Shown here piece after piece: positions 12,001 through 40,000 of a stretch of DNA of 64,000 nt (position 1 is its first letter; each line of letters starts with the position of its first letter). The position numbers were made by a program, and so were the translations under genes. The stretch comes from Pristionchus mayeri (lineage: Eukaryota; Nematoda; Chromadorea; Rhabditida; Neodiplogasteridae): NCBI GenBank assembly GCA_036245805.1, contig BTRK01000001.1:37336995-37400994 (forward strand), written 5' to 3'. Below the pieces are notes generated by a model, which saw only the letters and a list, made by a program, of their open reading frames with translations, searched no databases and was not told the DNA's origin.

Positions 12001-12214
12001 TCTCTCATACCTGCCTACGGCTCGATGAGAACTATGACGTAAGGCCTCCTTTATACATCAGAGGCGGCATGACGTCATAGTTCTCATCCGACCTAGTGCC
12101 CTTCGCTCTCACCACTCGTGTGCAGAGATCGTGGCATCGTTTCTCGGACTTTTCATTCCTGGTCTGATTCTGGTATCTTTCTCTGATATCGGACTTGAAA
12201 AGCCGTTTTGCCAT
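9091..12214 (-). CDS. small multi-pass membrane protein, 244 aa (8 exons), family not recognised
   Basis: Exons 12214-12113, 11842-11773, 11125-11004, 10727-10649, 10220-10135, 9679-9599, 9554-9468 and 9198-9091 total 735 nt in one frame, ending in TGA. A basic, hydrophilic N-terminus (MAKRLFKSDIRERYQNQT) precedes a first hydrophobic segment (LSILAVGFSIIIMINML). A second hydrophobic region (FIDGVFLMSVPSGALAW to LALRMKIAFLAPLAC) could span twice, and GFFIVYFAIVLFLMIREVFL is a clear later helix. The tail is acidic, then LFIVQLCLLQHPGSDY. Topology suggests three or four transmembrane helices. Two introns carry the palindromic MITE 9-12 nt past the donor. The exon at 9679-9599 and the phase-1 acceptor at 10220 are the least certain choices. 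Confidence 0.68.
9206..9241. repeat. AAAGATC heptamer array beside a splice acceptor
   Basis: Three to four tandem copies of ATCAAAG lie 8-43 nt upstream (on the minus strand) of the acceptor of the last exon of the membrane-protein gene. Similar arrays are at 405-427, 10739-10758, 11200-11216, 12477-12492, 30021-30042 and 50817-50831. They match the tail heptamers of LINEs in this window. Confidence 0.75.
10036..10125. repeat. palindromic MITE copy, 9 nt past a splice donor
   Basis: Nearly perfect palindrome, TGACGTCA in both arms. Its edge at 10125 is 9 nt downstream of the donor of exon 10220-10135. Confidence 0.93.
10464..10560. repeat. palindromic MITE copy
   Basis: Same family. One arm has the full TGACGTCA, the other TACGTCA. 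It is in the intron after exon 10727-10649, 88 nt from the donor. Confidence 0.93.
11568..11643 (-). pseudogene. tRNA-like sequence (pseudo-tRNA)
   Basis: On the minus strand a D-arm-like TAGCGCAGTGGGTAA is followed by a possible anticodon arm and a T-arm-like GGGTTCGAATCC. The acceptor ends do not pair and the T stem has mismatches. The presumed anticodon loop lacks U33. Read as a decayed tRNA or tRNA-derived SINE head in an intron. Confidence 0.45.
12013..12100. repeat. palindromic MITE copy, 12 nt past a splice donor
   Basis: One degraded arm and one intact arm. The edge at 12100 is 12 nt downstream of the donor of the first exon (12214-12113) of the membrane-protein gene. Confidence 0.88.
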
Positions 12215-12539
12215 CACTAGTGCGTATGATGCCGTGTGCACAATATTTTCGTTAAAATTCCTCTATCACTGTCAGTCTCCACATTTCCCACAATTCGGCT
12301 TTACGCCATCTTGAAACGCCCGTAGTCATCACTAAGACATTCTAAATGCTGCATTGCACATTCGTTTCGTCAAAATGTCTTTATCACTGTCATTCTCCGC
12401 AACTCTCCAATTCGAGCGCCTCCTCGCTCTTCAATCGTTGCATCCGTGATCGGCCAATGAACCTAGAATGAAGGAGTCAAAGATCAAAGATCACATAGTT
12501 ATTGAGTTTCTTCGCCTGTTAATGAAGTGCCTACAATAT

Positions 12540-12680
12540 AAATAAAAGAGCCACTGCCGTAGCCCCCGACTACCGTAACTCCCCTCGATTACCGTACATC
12601 CTCAATAGTACCGTAAGTCTACCGTAAGCCCGGGGAATCAGCAAATCGTTAATCGCCCGGGGAATAGTTTACCGTACGTC
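12540..12680. repeat. TACCGTA-rich degenerate repeat
   Basis: Five or more TACCGTA or ATTACCGTA heptamers with C-rich spacers and a CGGGGAATC unit. The same heptamer forms the denser array at 12957-13160. Confidence 0.6.
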
Positions 12681-12772
12681 CGGGGAGTCACCAAGCTGTG
12701 GGACTGGGTCGAGGAGGGATTGAAACGGAAAGCACGGTGGGCCCTCAAAATTAGGCAAATGAATATGGAGTA

Positions 12773-12955
12773 GTGGGCCCGCGCTACTACAGTCTGGATA
12801 CCCTACAAAAAAGCTTCCCTGTTGGGAAGCTATGCGTACGCTGGAGAGATGACCTAAGCCGAGCTATTGGCACACATTGGTGGAGTGCAACCTATGTAGA
12901 CCCTAGACACATCCTCATCTGGCATGTGAGAATACGGCCTGACTTGATAATTTGA
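12773..12955 (+). pseudogene. C-terminal remnant of an RTE-type retrotransposon
   Basis: A 60-codon open stretch contains VRWRDDLSRAIGTHWWSATY followed by HILIW. This resembles the conserved tail after the RT domain in RTE-clade and related LINEs (GRP..RW.DDI....G..W...A.DR..W). No RT domain is adjacent. Confidence 0.55.
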
Positions 12956-13077
12956 TTGATTCATTGACCGTACCTCATCTCGACTACCGTACGTCCTCTC
13001 GACTACCGTACCTGCTGTCGACTACCGTTCCTCCTCTCAACTACCGTACCCCTACATACTACCGTACGTCCTCTCGA

Positions 13078-30015
<16,938 letters not shown>

Positions 30016-31518
30016 TCTGAGATCAACGATCAAAGATCAAACTTATGAACCTGTCTTCGAGACTGGGCTCACACGAAAACTGTAGTGCAATGCCAAAAGT
30101 TTACCGACAATACCGGGATGAGACCAATATGAACAGATGAAAAGGATGTAGTATGGAAACCAGACAAGTAGACAAAAAGATGGGAATCAGAAGAAACAGG
30201 AGCTCTCCTTGAAATGGCAAAGGTAGGAGAAACATAACACGCGCTTCTGGTTTGATGGGAAACAAAAGGAGGAAGCAATCAAGGAAAAATGAGACTCGCA
30301 AAATTTGGCCAGCGCTGACAAGGAATCGAGCTGAATAGCGATTAATCTGATAACGCGCACTCAGATTATAAGAGCATCATATCATATCAACAGACACGCT
30401 TTTAGTGGGTAATTGGGCACTTTATTTGTCATTTTCAGGCTTTTCTTAAGTCAGGCAGTGCGAGAGAGCACGCAAAAAGAGGAGAGCCATGCTATTATGA
30501 TTAATCTTCTGCCTCTCTCCATTTCGCGTGCTCTCTCGCTTTCTATAACTTGCCAGGGATTGGGCAGAGTGAGGAGGTCGTGTTCTTGTCCGCAGATAAA
30601 GGGCGATTAGAGTGACAAGATAGACGGAGAAGAAGTGATCTTCGAATTGACAATTCCGTGTTGAATAGCGGATAGAGAAGAGAATACTATTACTTTGATG
30701 TTCGGAGAAGGAATGATGATAAAAAGCACACGAGGGCGAAGAGAACGGATCTCTCGCTCTATCTCTCCCTCTCTTCGTCTATGTGCACTCACACTTTTGC
30801 CAGCCACGATCAAATGGCACTGGATAGGAACCCACCAGATAATAACCAAAAGTAATATCCTTCCGTAGTACATTTCGCAGAAGCCGTTGTGAAAGTATGG
30901 GAACAAAATGTGAAAATACTGGACAAGAGTTTTTTTAGTTCTCATCCGGTGGGTTCTCAGCCGACGGTTCTCATTCGGCCAAGTGCCGTTCAAAGACGTG
31001 CGATAAAGGTATCTATGATCTAATACTTAGTGATCAGCACAATTGAGTTAACTTGCGTCATGAAGAAAAAGGGGCTACTATTTCGACGTCCGGAGCGATT
31101 GAGTGATCGTGAACAACGTGTGTGAGGAAAAGGATCTCTCTCTCCTTTAGTTTGCACTCACATTTCTGCCACATACACGAGCAAACATATGCCATGGTGA
31201 AGGCGTGCTCGCATATCTAAGTGACCAGTATCCTACGAACTGAGTTTTCGTGAATCACAACACGAATGGCGTTGGAGAAGAAAGGTGCATATTTTGATGC
31301 TCGGAGCGATGGAATGAACGTGAAAAAGCGCACGGGGGAGGGATGACATTTCTGGGAGAGAATTTTCTAATTTCAAGCGCTTTCTCACACCTTCACACGT
31401 TCAAAAGGGAGCGAAATTTGGAAAATTTGCTGAACATTTCACTTTGCAAATCGAGGCAAAGTAGCGATCCCGATACGCCTTCCCTCGCCCGATTTCGAGG
31501 AGGAATAGGCGTAGCGGG
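30016..31518. other. intergenic, upstream of the unc-93-like gene
   Basis: No gene supported. It begins with AAAGATC heptamers at 30021-30042, then copies of the GAGAGCACGCGAAAT family (30460-30547) and a long foldback MITE (30816-30987). The promoter of the unc-93-like gene, or an unseen earlier exon, should lie here. Confidence 0.5.
30816..30987. repeat. longer foldback MITE, second family
   Basis: Starts GGCACTGGATAGGAAC, contains CCAGATAATAACCAAAAGTA, and ends with ATTCGGCCAAGTGCC. Same family as 15056 and 17191, more degraded. Confidence 0.65.
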
Positions 31519-31663
31519 ATTCATTCATTCATTCATTCATTCGTTTATTCCGTTAGGTGGGAGTTCAAGAAATAACGAGAGGGTATACAAGAAACGGATG
31601 TCCGTCGATTGGATCGAATCGGTTGAAGGTTGCTAGGCAGCAAGGGTAGGGGAGGGGACGGGA

Positions 31664-34561
31664 TCAAAGATCAAGCCGAGTGGCAATAATAGACGGGGGA
31701 TAAAAAGTGGGGGGTTGTGAACGGATATAACTAGAAAATACACTATGCGAAGAACTAACATATTCTATGGGAAGAGCATTCCAAATGGACATGGTTCTAG
31801 ATACAAGAGTGGAACAAGAATTATTTGGTATGAAAGGTAAAGATATTCGAAGTGGGTGTGCATTTCTGAGGGGGCGAGTGAGTGGCGCGCGTGTAAGTAG
31901 AGAAGAAATATCAAGAGAATAACGGCTGTGGATAATCGAATGGAGGAATAATATATCAATTATGAACCTACGGCGTTCTAAAGTCATTAGATTAAGCTCA
32001 TGGAGCCGATGCTTATATGATATAGGAGGGAGGGAACAGCGTACATACATTCTGCGGGTATAGTCACGCTGAACTCTTTCAAGCTCTTTAGTCAATGCTA
32101 CACTATGTATAGGATTCCAGATAATGGAGCAATATTCGAGATTTGGGAGGATGAAAGTATTATACGATTTGAGATATAACTCAATAGAATTGCTACGAAA
32201 GGATTTAAAAATTAGATTAGATTTGGTACGGGCTTTAGAAATAATTTTACTAATATGGGATGAGAAAGAAAGAGAAGGGGAGAAATGCACTCCTAGATCT
32301 TTAATGATACATTTACTTGGGTCATTGCTAGGCTCGTTTAAGATAACACCGTTAATGGTGAATAGTTTACGGGGATTATGTCGGCCATAGTGAACAATGT
32401 GACATTTAGTTTCAGAAACGCCAAGATTCCACTGCGAGGACCAGTTAGAAACAATATCTAGAGCGGATTGCAAGTCATCTGAGAACAGAGGGGCTTCAGC
32501 GAACAACTTGAGGTCGTCTGCATACACAGAATAATAAATGGAGGCCGGGAATTTTACACAGATATCATTGATAAATATGATGAAGAGGAGAGGCCCGAGA
32601 CAAGATCCCTGTGGCACGCCAGATATGACCGGGGATGGTGGGGAAAATGAAGTGTCAATAAATACGGATTGCGTACGACCAGAGAGATATGAATGGAACC
32701 ATGATACAATGTGATTAGAGATGCCTAACTCGGACAATTTATGTAACAATAATCTATGATCAATAGAATCAAAAGCTTTTCTGAAATCTATGTAAATTGT
32801 GTCAAAAGGAGAGCCATGCTTAGAGATGCGGAGATAATGTGCATAAGTCTCAGCAAGATTAGTGGAAGTTGATCTACAATTTCTGAAACCAGATTGGTGA
32901 GGGTCAAATAAGTTGTTCTGGTCAAGAAACGCCGTAATTTTACCTATGATAATCTTCTCAAAAACTTTACACACAGATGAAGTAAGTGAAATAGGACGAA
33001 AATCTGTTATAGAGTTACTAGATTTTTTTGGAATAGGTTTAACTAAAGCTTGACGCCATTGAAATGGCACTTGGGAGGTAAGCAGAGACTTGTTAAAAAT
33101 AGTAAGGAGAGGAGATACAACAGATAATCTACACCTCGAAAGAACTATACTGGGAATAGTGTCGGGAGTAACATTCACTTTGGGGGCAAGCTTACTAAGT
33201 GCACAGATAACATCCACGTAAGAAATTGAAGGGAGATCGAAAATGAAAGAAGGGGAAGGGAGAGGGAGTGGGGACGATTGGGGAGGGCTAAAGACAGAAG
33301 AAAAGAATTTTTCAAAAGCTACACACTTCTGGTCATTAGATGTCAGTACGGAACCATCAGAATCAACGATTCCAGAAGGAGTGGTCTTGGGAGTACTCAA
33401 TTTCTCCTTGCAATAATTATAGAAAAGCTTAGGATTGGAGGACATAACAATACGATTTTCAAGGGAGCAATGAAATCTATTTAGGGCAGAATTAAAACGC
33501 TGGGTCATAATAGCACATGCACGACTGTTTGGAGCAACTCTAGTTAATGTCTTACATTTCCCGTAAATAATTTTTAAAGTTCGTGGATATCTAGAGAAAG
33601 GGGAAGGTTTAGAGAGAGGAACAAATGTGTCTAAAACGTTATTTAGAAAGGCAACAAAATATGTATAAGATTGGTGGGTATCACGATTGCTCAAAGCGTG
33701 GGTCCAGTCATGAAAGTGTATACAGTCATTAATCGAGATCCAATCAGCTAATCTATAGTTACGGCATGGAGCACAAACATTCTGAGGAGGACGGGGAATG
33801 CGAAGGTCAAATGTCACACTGAGATGGTCACTAAGTGCAGTGGCAGGAGACACATTACATATAATATTCTCATTACAAAATATTAGATCTAAATAGCTAT
33901 TGAGCCTACTAGGGAAAGAGACAAACTGATTAAAGTGATGGTCTGACACGAAATCTAGTAGGTCATTTTGGTTTGGAGAAGAAAGAGAGGGCCAATCAAC
34001 ATTAGGAAAATTGAAATCACCAATTAAAATACAAGGAAAATCAACCGAAATATGAGTTTCTAAATTCAAAAGAAGTTGAATAAGAGAGTCATTAGGGGCG
34101 GAAGGAGATCTATAAATAGTAAAAAATCTAATTTTCCTATAAGGGAGAGACGGGGAGTAATCTAAATGAATATCAACTACACACGACTCGACAAGTGGTG
34201 AAGAAAAGGTAGAAATAAGTATGGGATTCAAAGAATTATGAACTAGACACGCGACGCCACCACCCCTACCGTAATCAGCAGAAGTAACGCGATCGCATCG
34301 AAAAGGCAAAAAATTAGGAAAACCGCCAACAAGGAGAGAGTCGCTATCACTATTATCTAACCAAGTCTCAGATATGCAAATGATGCGGTACTCATGAGAA
34401 GCGATCAAGAATGAAAGCTGAGGGGATTTACATCGAATGGAACGAGCATTAGCATAGAATACGGAGACAGGAGAGTTTCTAGAGTGACGTGTACTTAATA
34501 TCGATCGATTGTGTGTTGACCTAACGAGGGAATGACTAGAGAGTGAGGGGAGGGGAGACAA
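31664..34561 (-). CDS. LINE ORF2: endonuclease + reverse transcriptase, 965 aa
   Basis: The N-terminal third is an AP-type endonuclease: SETWLDNSDSDSL, GRGGGVACLVH, IYRSPSAPND, LIGDFNFPNVDW and ALSDHLSVTFDL carry the catalytic Glu, Asp/Asn and final Asp-His. The RT follows: PIPKKSSNSITDFRPISLTS, QSGFRNCRSTSTNL, YIDFRKAFDSIDHRLL (motif A), SGVPQGSCLGPLLFI (motif B) and VYADDLKLFA (motif C, intact catalytic Asp pair). A thumb and C-terminal SIIWNP and ELERVQRDYTRR blocks end the protein. All key residues are present. The last codons and the TGA lie in a GATCTTTGATC heptamer pair. It nicks the target and copies the element RNA at the nick. Confidence 0.95.
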   Translation of the reverse strand: MSPLPSLSSHSLVRSTHNRSILSTRHSRNSPVSVFYANARSIRCKSPQLSFLIASHEYRIICISETWLDNSDSDSLLVGGFPNFLPFRCDRVTSADYGRGGGVACLVHNSLNPILISTFSSPLVESCVVDIHLDYSPSLPYRKIRFFTIYRSPSAPNDSLIQLLLNLETHISVDFPCILIGDFNFPNVDWPSLSSPNQNDLLDFVSDHHFNQFVSFPSRLNSYLDLIFCNENIICNVSPATALSDHLSVTFDLRIPRPPQNVCAPCRNYRLADWISINDCIHFHDWTHALSNRDTHQSYTYFVAFLNNVLDTFVPLSKPSPFSRYPRTLKIIYGKCKTLTRVAPNSRACAIMTQRFNSALNRFHCSLENRIVMSSNPKLFYNYCKEKLSTPKTTPSGIVDSDGSVLTSNDQKCVAFEKFFSSVFSPPQSSPLPLPSPSFIFDLPSISYVDVICALSKLAPKVNVTPDTIPSIVLSRCRLSVVSPLLTIFNKSLLTSQVPFQWRQALVKPIPKKSSNSITDFRPISLTSSVCKVFEKIIIGKITAFLDQNNLFDPHQSGFRNCRSTSTNLAETYAHYLRISKHGSPFDTIYIDFRKAFDSIDHRLLLHKLSELGISNHIVSWFHSYLSGRTQSVFIDTSFSPPSPVISGVPQGSCLGPLLFIIFINDICVKFPASIYYSVYADDLKLFAEAPLFSDDLQSALDIVSNWSSQWNLGVSETKCHIVHYGRHNPRKLFTINGVILNEPSNDPSKCIIKDLGVHFSPSLSFSSHISKIISKARTKSNLIFKSFRSNSIELYLKSYNTFILPNLEYCSIIWNPIHSVALTKELERVQRDYTRRMYVRCSLPPISYKHRLHELNLMTLERRRFIIDILFLHSIIHSRYSLDISSLLTRAPLTRPLRNAHPLRISLPFIPNNSCSTLVSRTMSIWNALPIEYVSSSHSVFSSYIRSQPPTFYPPSIIATRLDL

Positions 34562-34594
34562 GAGTGGAAGTATGGTACCCTTGCTGCCACTGTC

Positions 34595-35470
34595 CTATCC
34601 TCTCCTCGTTGTCACGTGGTCAGTGCGGGAAGGCGCGATTGCAGCCGGATCGGGAGTCGAGGGAATGGAGGCAGCAGAGGGAGCAGAAGAGGGAGTTCCG
34701 GAGTGTCCTGGATAAGGGAGATCGGCAGAAGAGGTCTTACTAGTGCGAGAGAGTCCGTAACGGGGAGGGAGCGGGCGAGGGGTACGGTAATTGATCAGAG
34801 TGAAGTCGCGCACTCCGCACACAATCATGCGAGCTTCAAGATTGCGTCGCATGGCCTCAGCGCGCGCTTCCTTCTCCAAGGACAGCTGAGTGGGAGTCAG
34901 GTCCTTCCTGATGAAGGCAAGAGAGTCCTTGAAGGGAGAGGGACGGCCTGGCTTTCCACGAATTCCAGAGAGGAGGGCATCACGAGTAGTCTTGTCCGGG
35001 CAGCTTATCTTGAGAGGGCGAGTACCGGGAGGACGATCAGGAGGATGGCGGTGATGAGAAATCTTCTTCTCATCCCACGCCTTCTTCACCGCATCACTGC
35101 CCGAGTACTGGACGAGGTCAGCGATGAGCTTCTCGTCGGCAGCTGCTCCCTCCTTCAGGTTCTCCTTGTGTCCAATGACGACTGCCCTTGTTTCTTTATC
35201 CTCGTACTCCGCCCTGTCAGAGATTACACGAGAGCACGACTCGTACACAACGCGTGCCACGTCGAGAGTGGGGGCGAGTGAGGTGGGGGCAGGGGGAGGA
35301 TTGGCGAGAGAGAGGGTCTGGAGAAGGGCGCGTACATCAGAGAGCATGGCCATGACAGCGTCTACTTTGCAAGAAAGCGCGTCCACGCTTTCCTGGGAGG
35401 CGACTCGCACCGAATTGGGTTTGGCGGCAGCAGGGAGAGGGGCCTTGAGAGGGGTCCTGGTTCCCGACAT
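34595..35470 (-). CDS. LINE ORF1 protein, 291 aa
   Basis: Upstream ORF of the same element. An Ala/Pro-rich N-terminus is followed by a short helical stretch (DALSCKVDAVMAMLSDVRALL), a conserved core (AEYEDKETRAVVIGHKEN, HPPDRPPGTRPLKI, FIRKDLTPTQLSLEKEARAEA, NLEARMIVCGVRDFTLINY), and a low-complexity Pro/Ser tail. No CCHC knuckles are visible. The core is shared with the ORF1 fragment at 60.6-61.3 kb, supporting it as a real protein. ORF1 proteins of this class bind element RNA; that role is inferred. Confidence 0.9.
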   Translation of the reverse strand: MSGTRTPLKAPLPAAAKPNSVRVASQESVDALSCKVDAVMAMLSDVRALLQTLSLANPPPAPTSLAPTLDVARVVYESCSRVISDRAEYEDKETRAVVIGHKENLKEGAAADEKLIADLVQYSGSDAVKKAWDEKKISHHRHPPDRPPGTRPLKISCPDKTTRDALLSGIRGKPGRPSPFKDSLAFIRKDLTPTQLSLEKEARAEAMRRNLEARMIVCGVRDFTLINYRTPRPLPPRYGLSRTSKTSSADLPYPGHSGTPSSAPSAASIPSTPDPAAIAPSRTDHVTTRRG

Positions 35471-35662
35471 CGCGCAGGGGAGAAAGCGTTGAAAAGTGTC
35501 CCACCTGGTCGAGTGGGATTAGACCACCTCCGTCGGCTTCCCACGTGCCGACTAGCGAAGACCAGGTAGATCAGCGACGGCGAGAAAGGGGAGGAAGTCG
35601 AGGCGAGAGGAGAGGGAAGGCAATTTCCCTAATCCGGGAGCGAGGGGGGAGACGACCGCTCG

Positions 35663-35715
35663 CGACGGAGACAAAGACTAGACTGATCTACCTGGTCTAG
35701 TCTTTGTCTCCGTCG
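35663..35715. repeat. 21-bp perfect hairpin at the LINE 5' end
   Basis: Inverted copies at 35663-35683 and 35695-35715 flank an 11-nt loop. A further piece of the loop sequence recurs at about 35557-35575 (ACCAGGTAGATCAG). This may be a 5' UTR structure or a snap-back product of truncated integration. Three TATTTTGGG repeats follow at 35716-35742. Confidence 0.85.
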
Positions 35716-37085
35716 TATTTTGGGTATTTTGGGTATTTTGGGATTGCTCGAATAGACAACTCTACTACTCACGTGGAAACTTGAACCAGTTCGAGAGCAG
35801 TAGAGTTCTTAATTCGGATAATTTTCTTTTCATTTCCCACACTCTTTCATCGCTGGACTGGTCGAGATAGTGTAGAATGAAGAGAATTATTCGAATTACG
35901 AACGATAGAGAACATGCGAAAATCGAAGAAGCGAGCATCAACGAGAGGAGAAACGCGCGTCTACTAGACAAAACTTATGCCGAGAGAGGGGAAACGGACG
36001 CCGTCTTTGTGTACCCTAGCAGATACCTGAACAAACAAGCGTTTGACAACACACCTACTAGACCAATTTACTAATAAGAAAAAAGTTTACTAAATACGGG
36101 AAGTGTCACCAAAATGCAACACCAGATCAAAACAGACCAATCAGTACAAAGCAGAGCGAATTTACCGCAGCGGTAGATATTACTACTAGTGACCAGTAGG
36201 CATGCGTTATCCGGCTCGCGTAGAAAGTGGAATGGGATTGTTGACCAGCAATCTCCAATAAGCACAGCGTGCGAGCGAAATCGCTTTATTTTGCACCAAA
36301 TCTCTCAATTTTTCGCTGTGTGCTCCCTCTTTGGTGACGATCAATTCGTAGATTTCATGGCTGTCTGGGGGGGGATACGCGAATCTCCATTTCATCTGCC
36401 CTCTCGATCTGACTAACAGGAGATACCGAGAGCTAGAGAAAAACGAGAGAGTATACAATATGGAGAGAGTCGTGCAATACTCTCTGCCACGGTTTGTCGA
36501 GTAGTCAGGCAACCTCTACTTTTCCCTTGATCTCTAGTTTCTATGAAAGCAGATGAACATAAAGAGAAGCGGAAAAGAGAGCCTCGCTTCCATTTTGTTT
36601 GTCAGAAAACATGCGAAAAGCATCTTGAACCTGCCAAGCGGTTGAGATGATAAATTCGTGATATGCCAAATGCTGTCGTTGATACAGTGGATTCAATAGG
36701 AACGGTCAGAGTTTGAAACGTAGTAAATCATTCGGGAGATATCATGATCCGAAATTGTGAATCGGGTAGAGCTTCTGTCGTCCTCTTGACTCAATCATGT
36801 CGGCCGGAATTCCGAGAAGATGGAAACAAGAAAGATAGAGAATGTCTTCCACACTTCTGCATCCACCTCTTTATTGATACAACGTGCTCTCATTATCTGC
36901 ACTCGGTTTCCACTTCGTTGACAAGCGCAATCACGAGAGGGCGACTCGTATCATGGCTTCTCCGAGGAGAGGCGAAGGAGGGGGGGCTTATCAGTTATCG
37001 GACTGGAGAGTGTGTGTATGTGAGAGATCGAGGAGATGGTCATGATTAGAAAGGAGAAAGGAGATAAGGCCACTCTGCTCTCAAC
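35716..37085. other. intergenic, upstream of the phospholipase B-like gene
   Basis: No gene or RNA recognised. It contains a TATTTTGGG triplet repeat and a facing pair of the GAGAGAGT dispersed family (36425-36490). The promoter of the plus-strand gene starting at 37086 should be at its right end. Confidence 0.5.
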
Positions 37086-40000
37086 ATGGCGAGGTGGATC
37101 GTAGCGGCGGCCTTGCTGGGTACGTTTATCAGGGGATTCAGTGAAAAACTCTGACGATAAAAAACCAATCATTTTGACCATTCGATTCATATGGACGTAG
37201 TCCTATGTAGTAGCCTCATTGAACTGTACCAATTAGCTTATCGCCACTTGAAGCCATAAACTCGCTTTATGTGGAATCACGTTTAATTTACTTTTAAATT
37301 CCCAAATTTTTTACTACTAATTGCTCAATTGATATTCAGGTATTCATAGCAAAAATATTGTTCTTTCTCTGACGAAAAAGTGTAATTATTTTCCAATTTC
37401 AGTCGCATCTGCACTAGCCGAATTTTGTTTTTTCGAAATTTATAGATACAAGGGTATATGATTATTTTTGGCACTTCTTTGGTTAAATTCCAATCTTCTC
37501 TCCCTCATCTAGCCCACATTTCTAGGCATTTTCGGCAGCTAAACCCCTCAATGATATTAGAAGCGATGGGAAATGAGCAGAGGGGGGGGGGGGTGGGCAT
37601 TAACCAAAGAAGTTACATTTTTCAATATTCTCCAATTTCAGTCGCCTCAGCCCTAGCCGAGGGCGAGGGTCGCGATGAGGTGTACACGTACAAGCAGATC
37701 TGCCTCGACAAGGGCAAGCTCACCTTGCTCAACGGCATGGACTGCCGATACCAGGTACCAGACGGAACCACAAGTACCCATGTGGTACCAGAATGAAGGC
37801 ACCAAACTTTAATAGTACAATAGTTGGTACCATGGACTGCCCCGACAACAGGTACGGTACCACAAGTAGTAGTGCCCAGGTGGTGCCAGAATATGGTACC
37901 AAGCAGTACCACAGTTGGTACCAAGATGTAAAATAGTAGTCGGACCATACCATATGAGTCATGGTGAAACCAGAATGACGATACCAAATTGGTAGCACCA
38001 CAGTTGGCACAAAGATGTAATCATGTACCACTGACAGCAGGTATTCTGATAGTGCCATGAGAACCATGGTACCAGGTGGATCCAAATGCAAACCCTGTTT
38101 GGGCAACTGGTGCTATACGAAGAAGTCATGGAGCCAATAGGAACGATAAAAATTGAAACCGAGCGTTGCATTTCTTATGCATATTGCAGCCTGAAATTTT
38201 TGGAGAGCATTTACAGTTTAAACTGAATTTTCATGTTGGTAGTGATAATCTTTCCGCAAACAATAATCACGCTTGTCCGTAAACCTTTCTTATTTTCGCG
38301 CGATTAAGATCGACGCAACACTCTTTCTGCCGATAACGTTGGAAAAATATCAAGACACTTTTCGCCTTCTCGGGAATATTTTCGTTTCGAATCTTTGCTC
38401 TCCAAACGCGCTTTCACCGGTTAGACGAAACGAGAGAGCACGTGTAATCGAGAGAGTCAGACAATCGCTCTCTGCTCGGGAATTCATTCGTCCCTTTGCT
38501 GATAAAAGATAAGAAGCAAGCGAGAGCATAGCAGTTTCCAGGAACCAGAGAGATTAGTCTTTTACAAATAATCAATAATCCGAAAATTAATCAATAATCA
38601 GGTGGCCGCCGGTCGCTGGCGCAATGCAGTCAACACCACTGGATGGACAATGCTCGAGGTAGCCTACAGTACCCCTTTACCGTATCTCTATCTACCGTAC
38701 CCCTTCAATACTTCTGGCTACCGTACCCCTGATACCGTAACCATCACATACAGTAATATTCCCAGGTGGAGACGAAGAACGCCGTCGAGCCCGGAGTGCA
38801 GGCTTACGCTGCTGGCTACCTCGAGGGACTCCTCTCGAAGACTATCATTGGGTAGGATTCAGATTCTCACGTCTCGTAGGGCCTTCGAACAGGCGCTTCT
38901 TCCAACTCCTGAATCAGATTGTTCTCATGTTTATGGGATCTCCTCGACTGAAGGAACACTCTATGGTACCAAACCATGCATCATATGAAACAATTTTTTA
39001 GAGCCATTTGTGAGTCTGAATTAAGGAATAATCTTCTTTGGAAGATAGTGGGGATTGGTACCACGATTCCGAAACCATGATAGGTTCCAAGTATGCGAAT
39101 CCAGGTACCACATCCACAACACGGTCGACGAGTATTGCAAGAACTTCACGCAGTACTGCGGGCGACTCAATGGATTCCTCAACGAGAACCAGGCGAGTAT
39201 TAAAGTCAATCCGTCGGAGTTTTTACAACGCATGCCTACTCAAGCGGCTTTACTACCTGCGCTCGGAGAGACGAAACCATAAGTGTAAATTGCAAATATT
39301 GAGAAATCCACAACCCAATTGATGGTGTGACATGTAAATTCGCATTTCTGATAAGGTAGCCAAGTTAAAAGAAGAAACCAACTTTTGCAGAAATGGATCG
39401 GTTCCCAGCTGTCTGCTGCCCCCAAGGACGACCCGTACTGGAGCGCTGTGAACAGGACCTACTACCAGATGAGCGGACTGAGTAAGTAGGAAAGATTAAT
39501 GAAGCATCAAAGATCAAACAATAATCTTTCCTCAAAAAATCAATGATAAAATCCCCATTTCAGTCGACGGATATGAGGGTCGCGACATCGCCCCGAGAGT
39601 CATCTACGATATCCACCCTATTCAGTGAGTTTCAATAGAGTTCGAACATCAAGTCACGGTTTTCTTAACTCTTCCACTCGCGTGGTTGAGCTTTGATACG
39701 GCGTTATATTGACATAATACCCTCAACAGTCGGTCCCAGACCCATACTCATTCACAGAACATTCTCACCTCATTCTACCATTTCTCGCGTTAGAAATTCT
39801 GTGAAGATATGAGACATTTATATGTAAATTAATTTATGCATTCACCTGAATAACTGATTACAATTATAGCTACATCAACATGAACGGTGACTTCTACGAT
39901 CTGGAGAAGAAGCTGAACAAGACGAGAGACCCGGAGAACCCCGAGGGACACTGCTCAGGATTCGTGAAAGTTGCCCCCGGCAACAAGGACCTGTTCATCT

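Larger units (their letters stand above)
31519..35715 (-). mobile_element. full-length non-LTR retrotransposon (Jockey/CR1 group), both ORFs open
   Basis: About 4.2 kb with the expected order 5' UTR, ORF1, ORF2, 3' UTR. The 3' end (low coordinates) is a tandem CATT/AATG microsatellite at 31519-31550, a typical tail for this group. ORF1 and ORF2 are separated by 33 bp and neither has a stop or frameshift. The putative 5' end holds a 21-bp perfect hairpin (35663-35683 with 35695-35715). A decayed relative lies at 60.5-64 kb. Open ORFs suggest a recent, possibly active copy. Confidence 0.92.
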
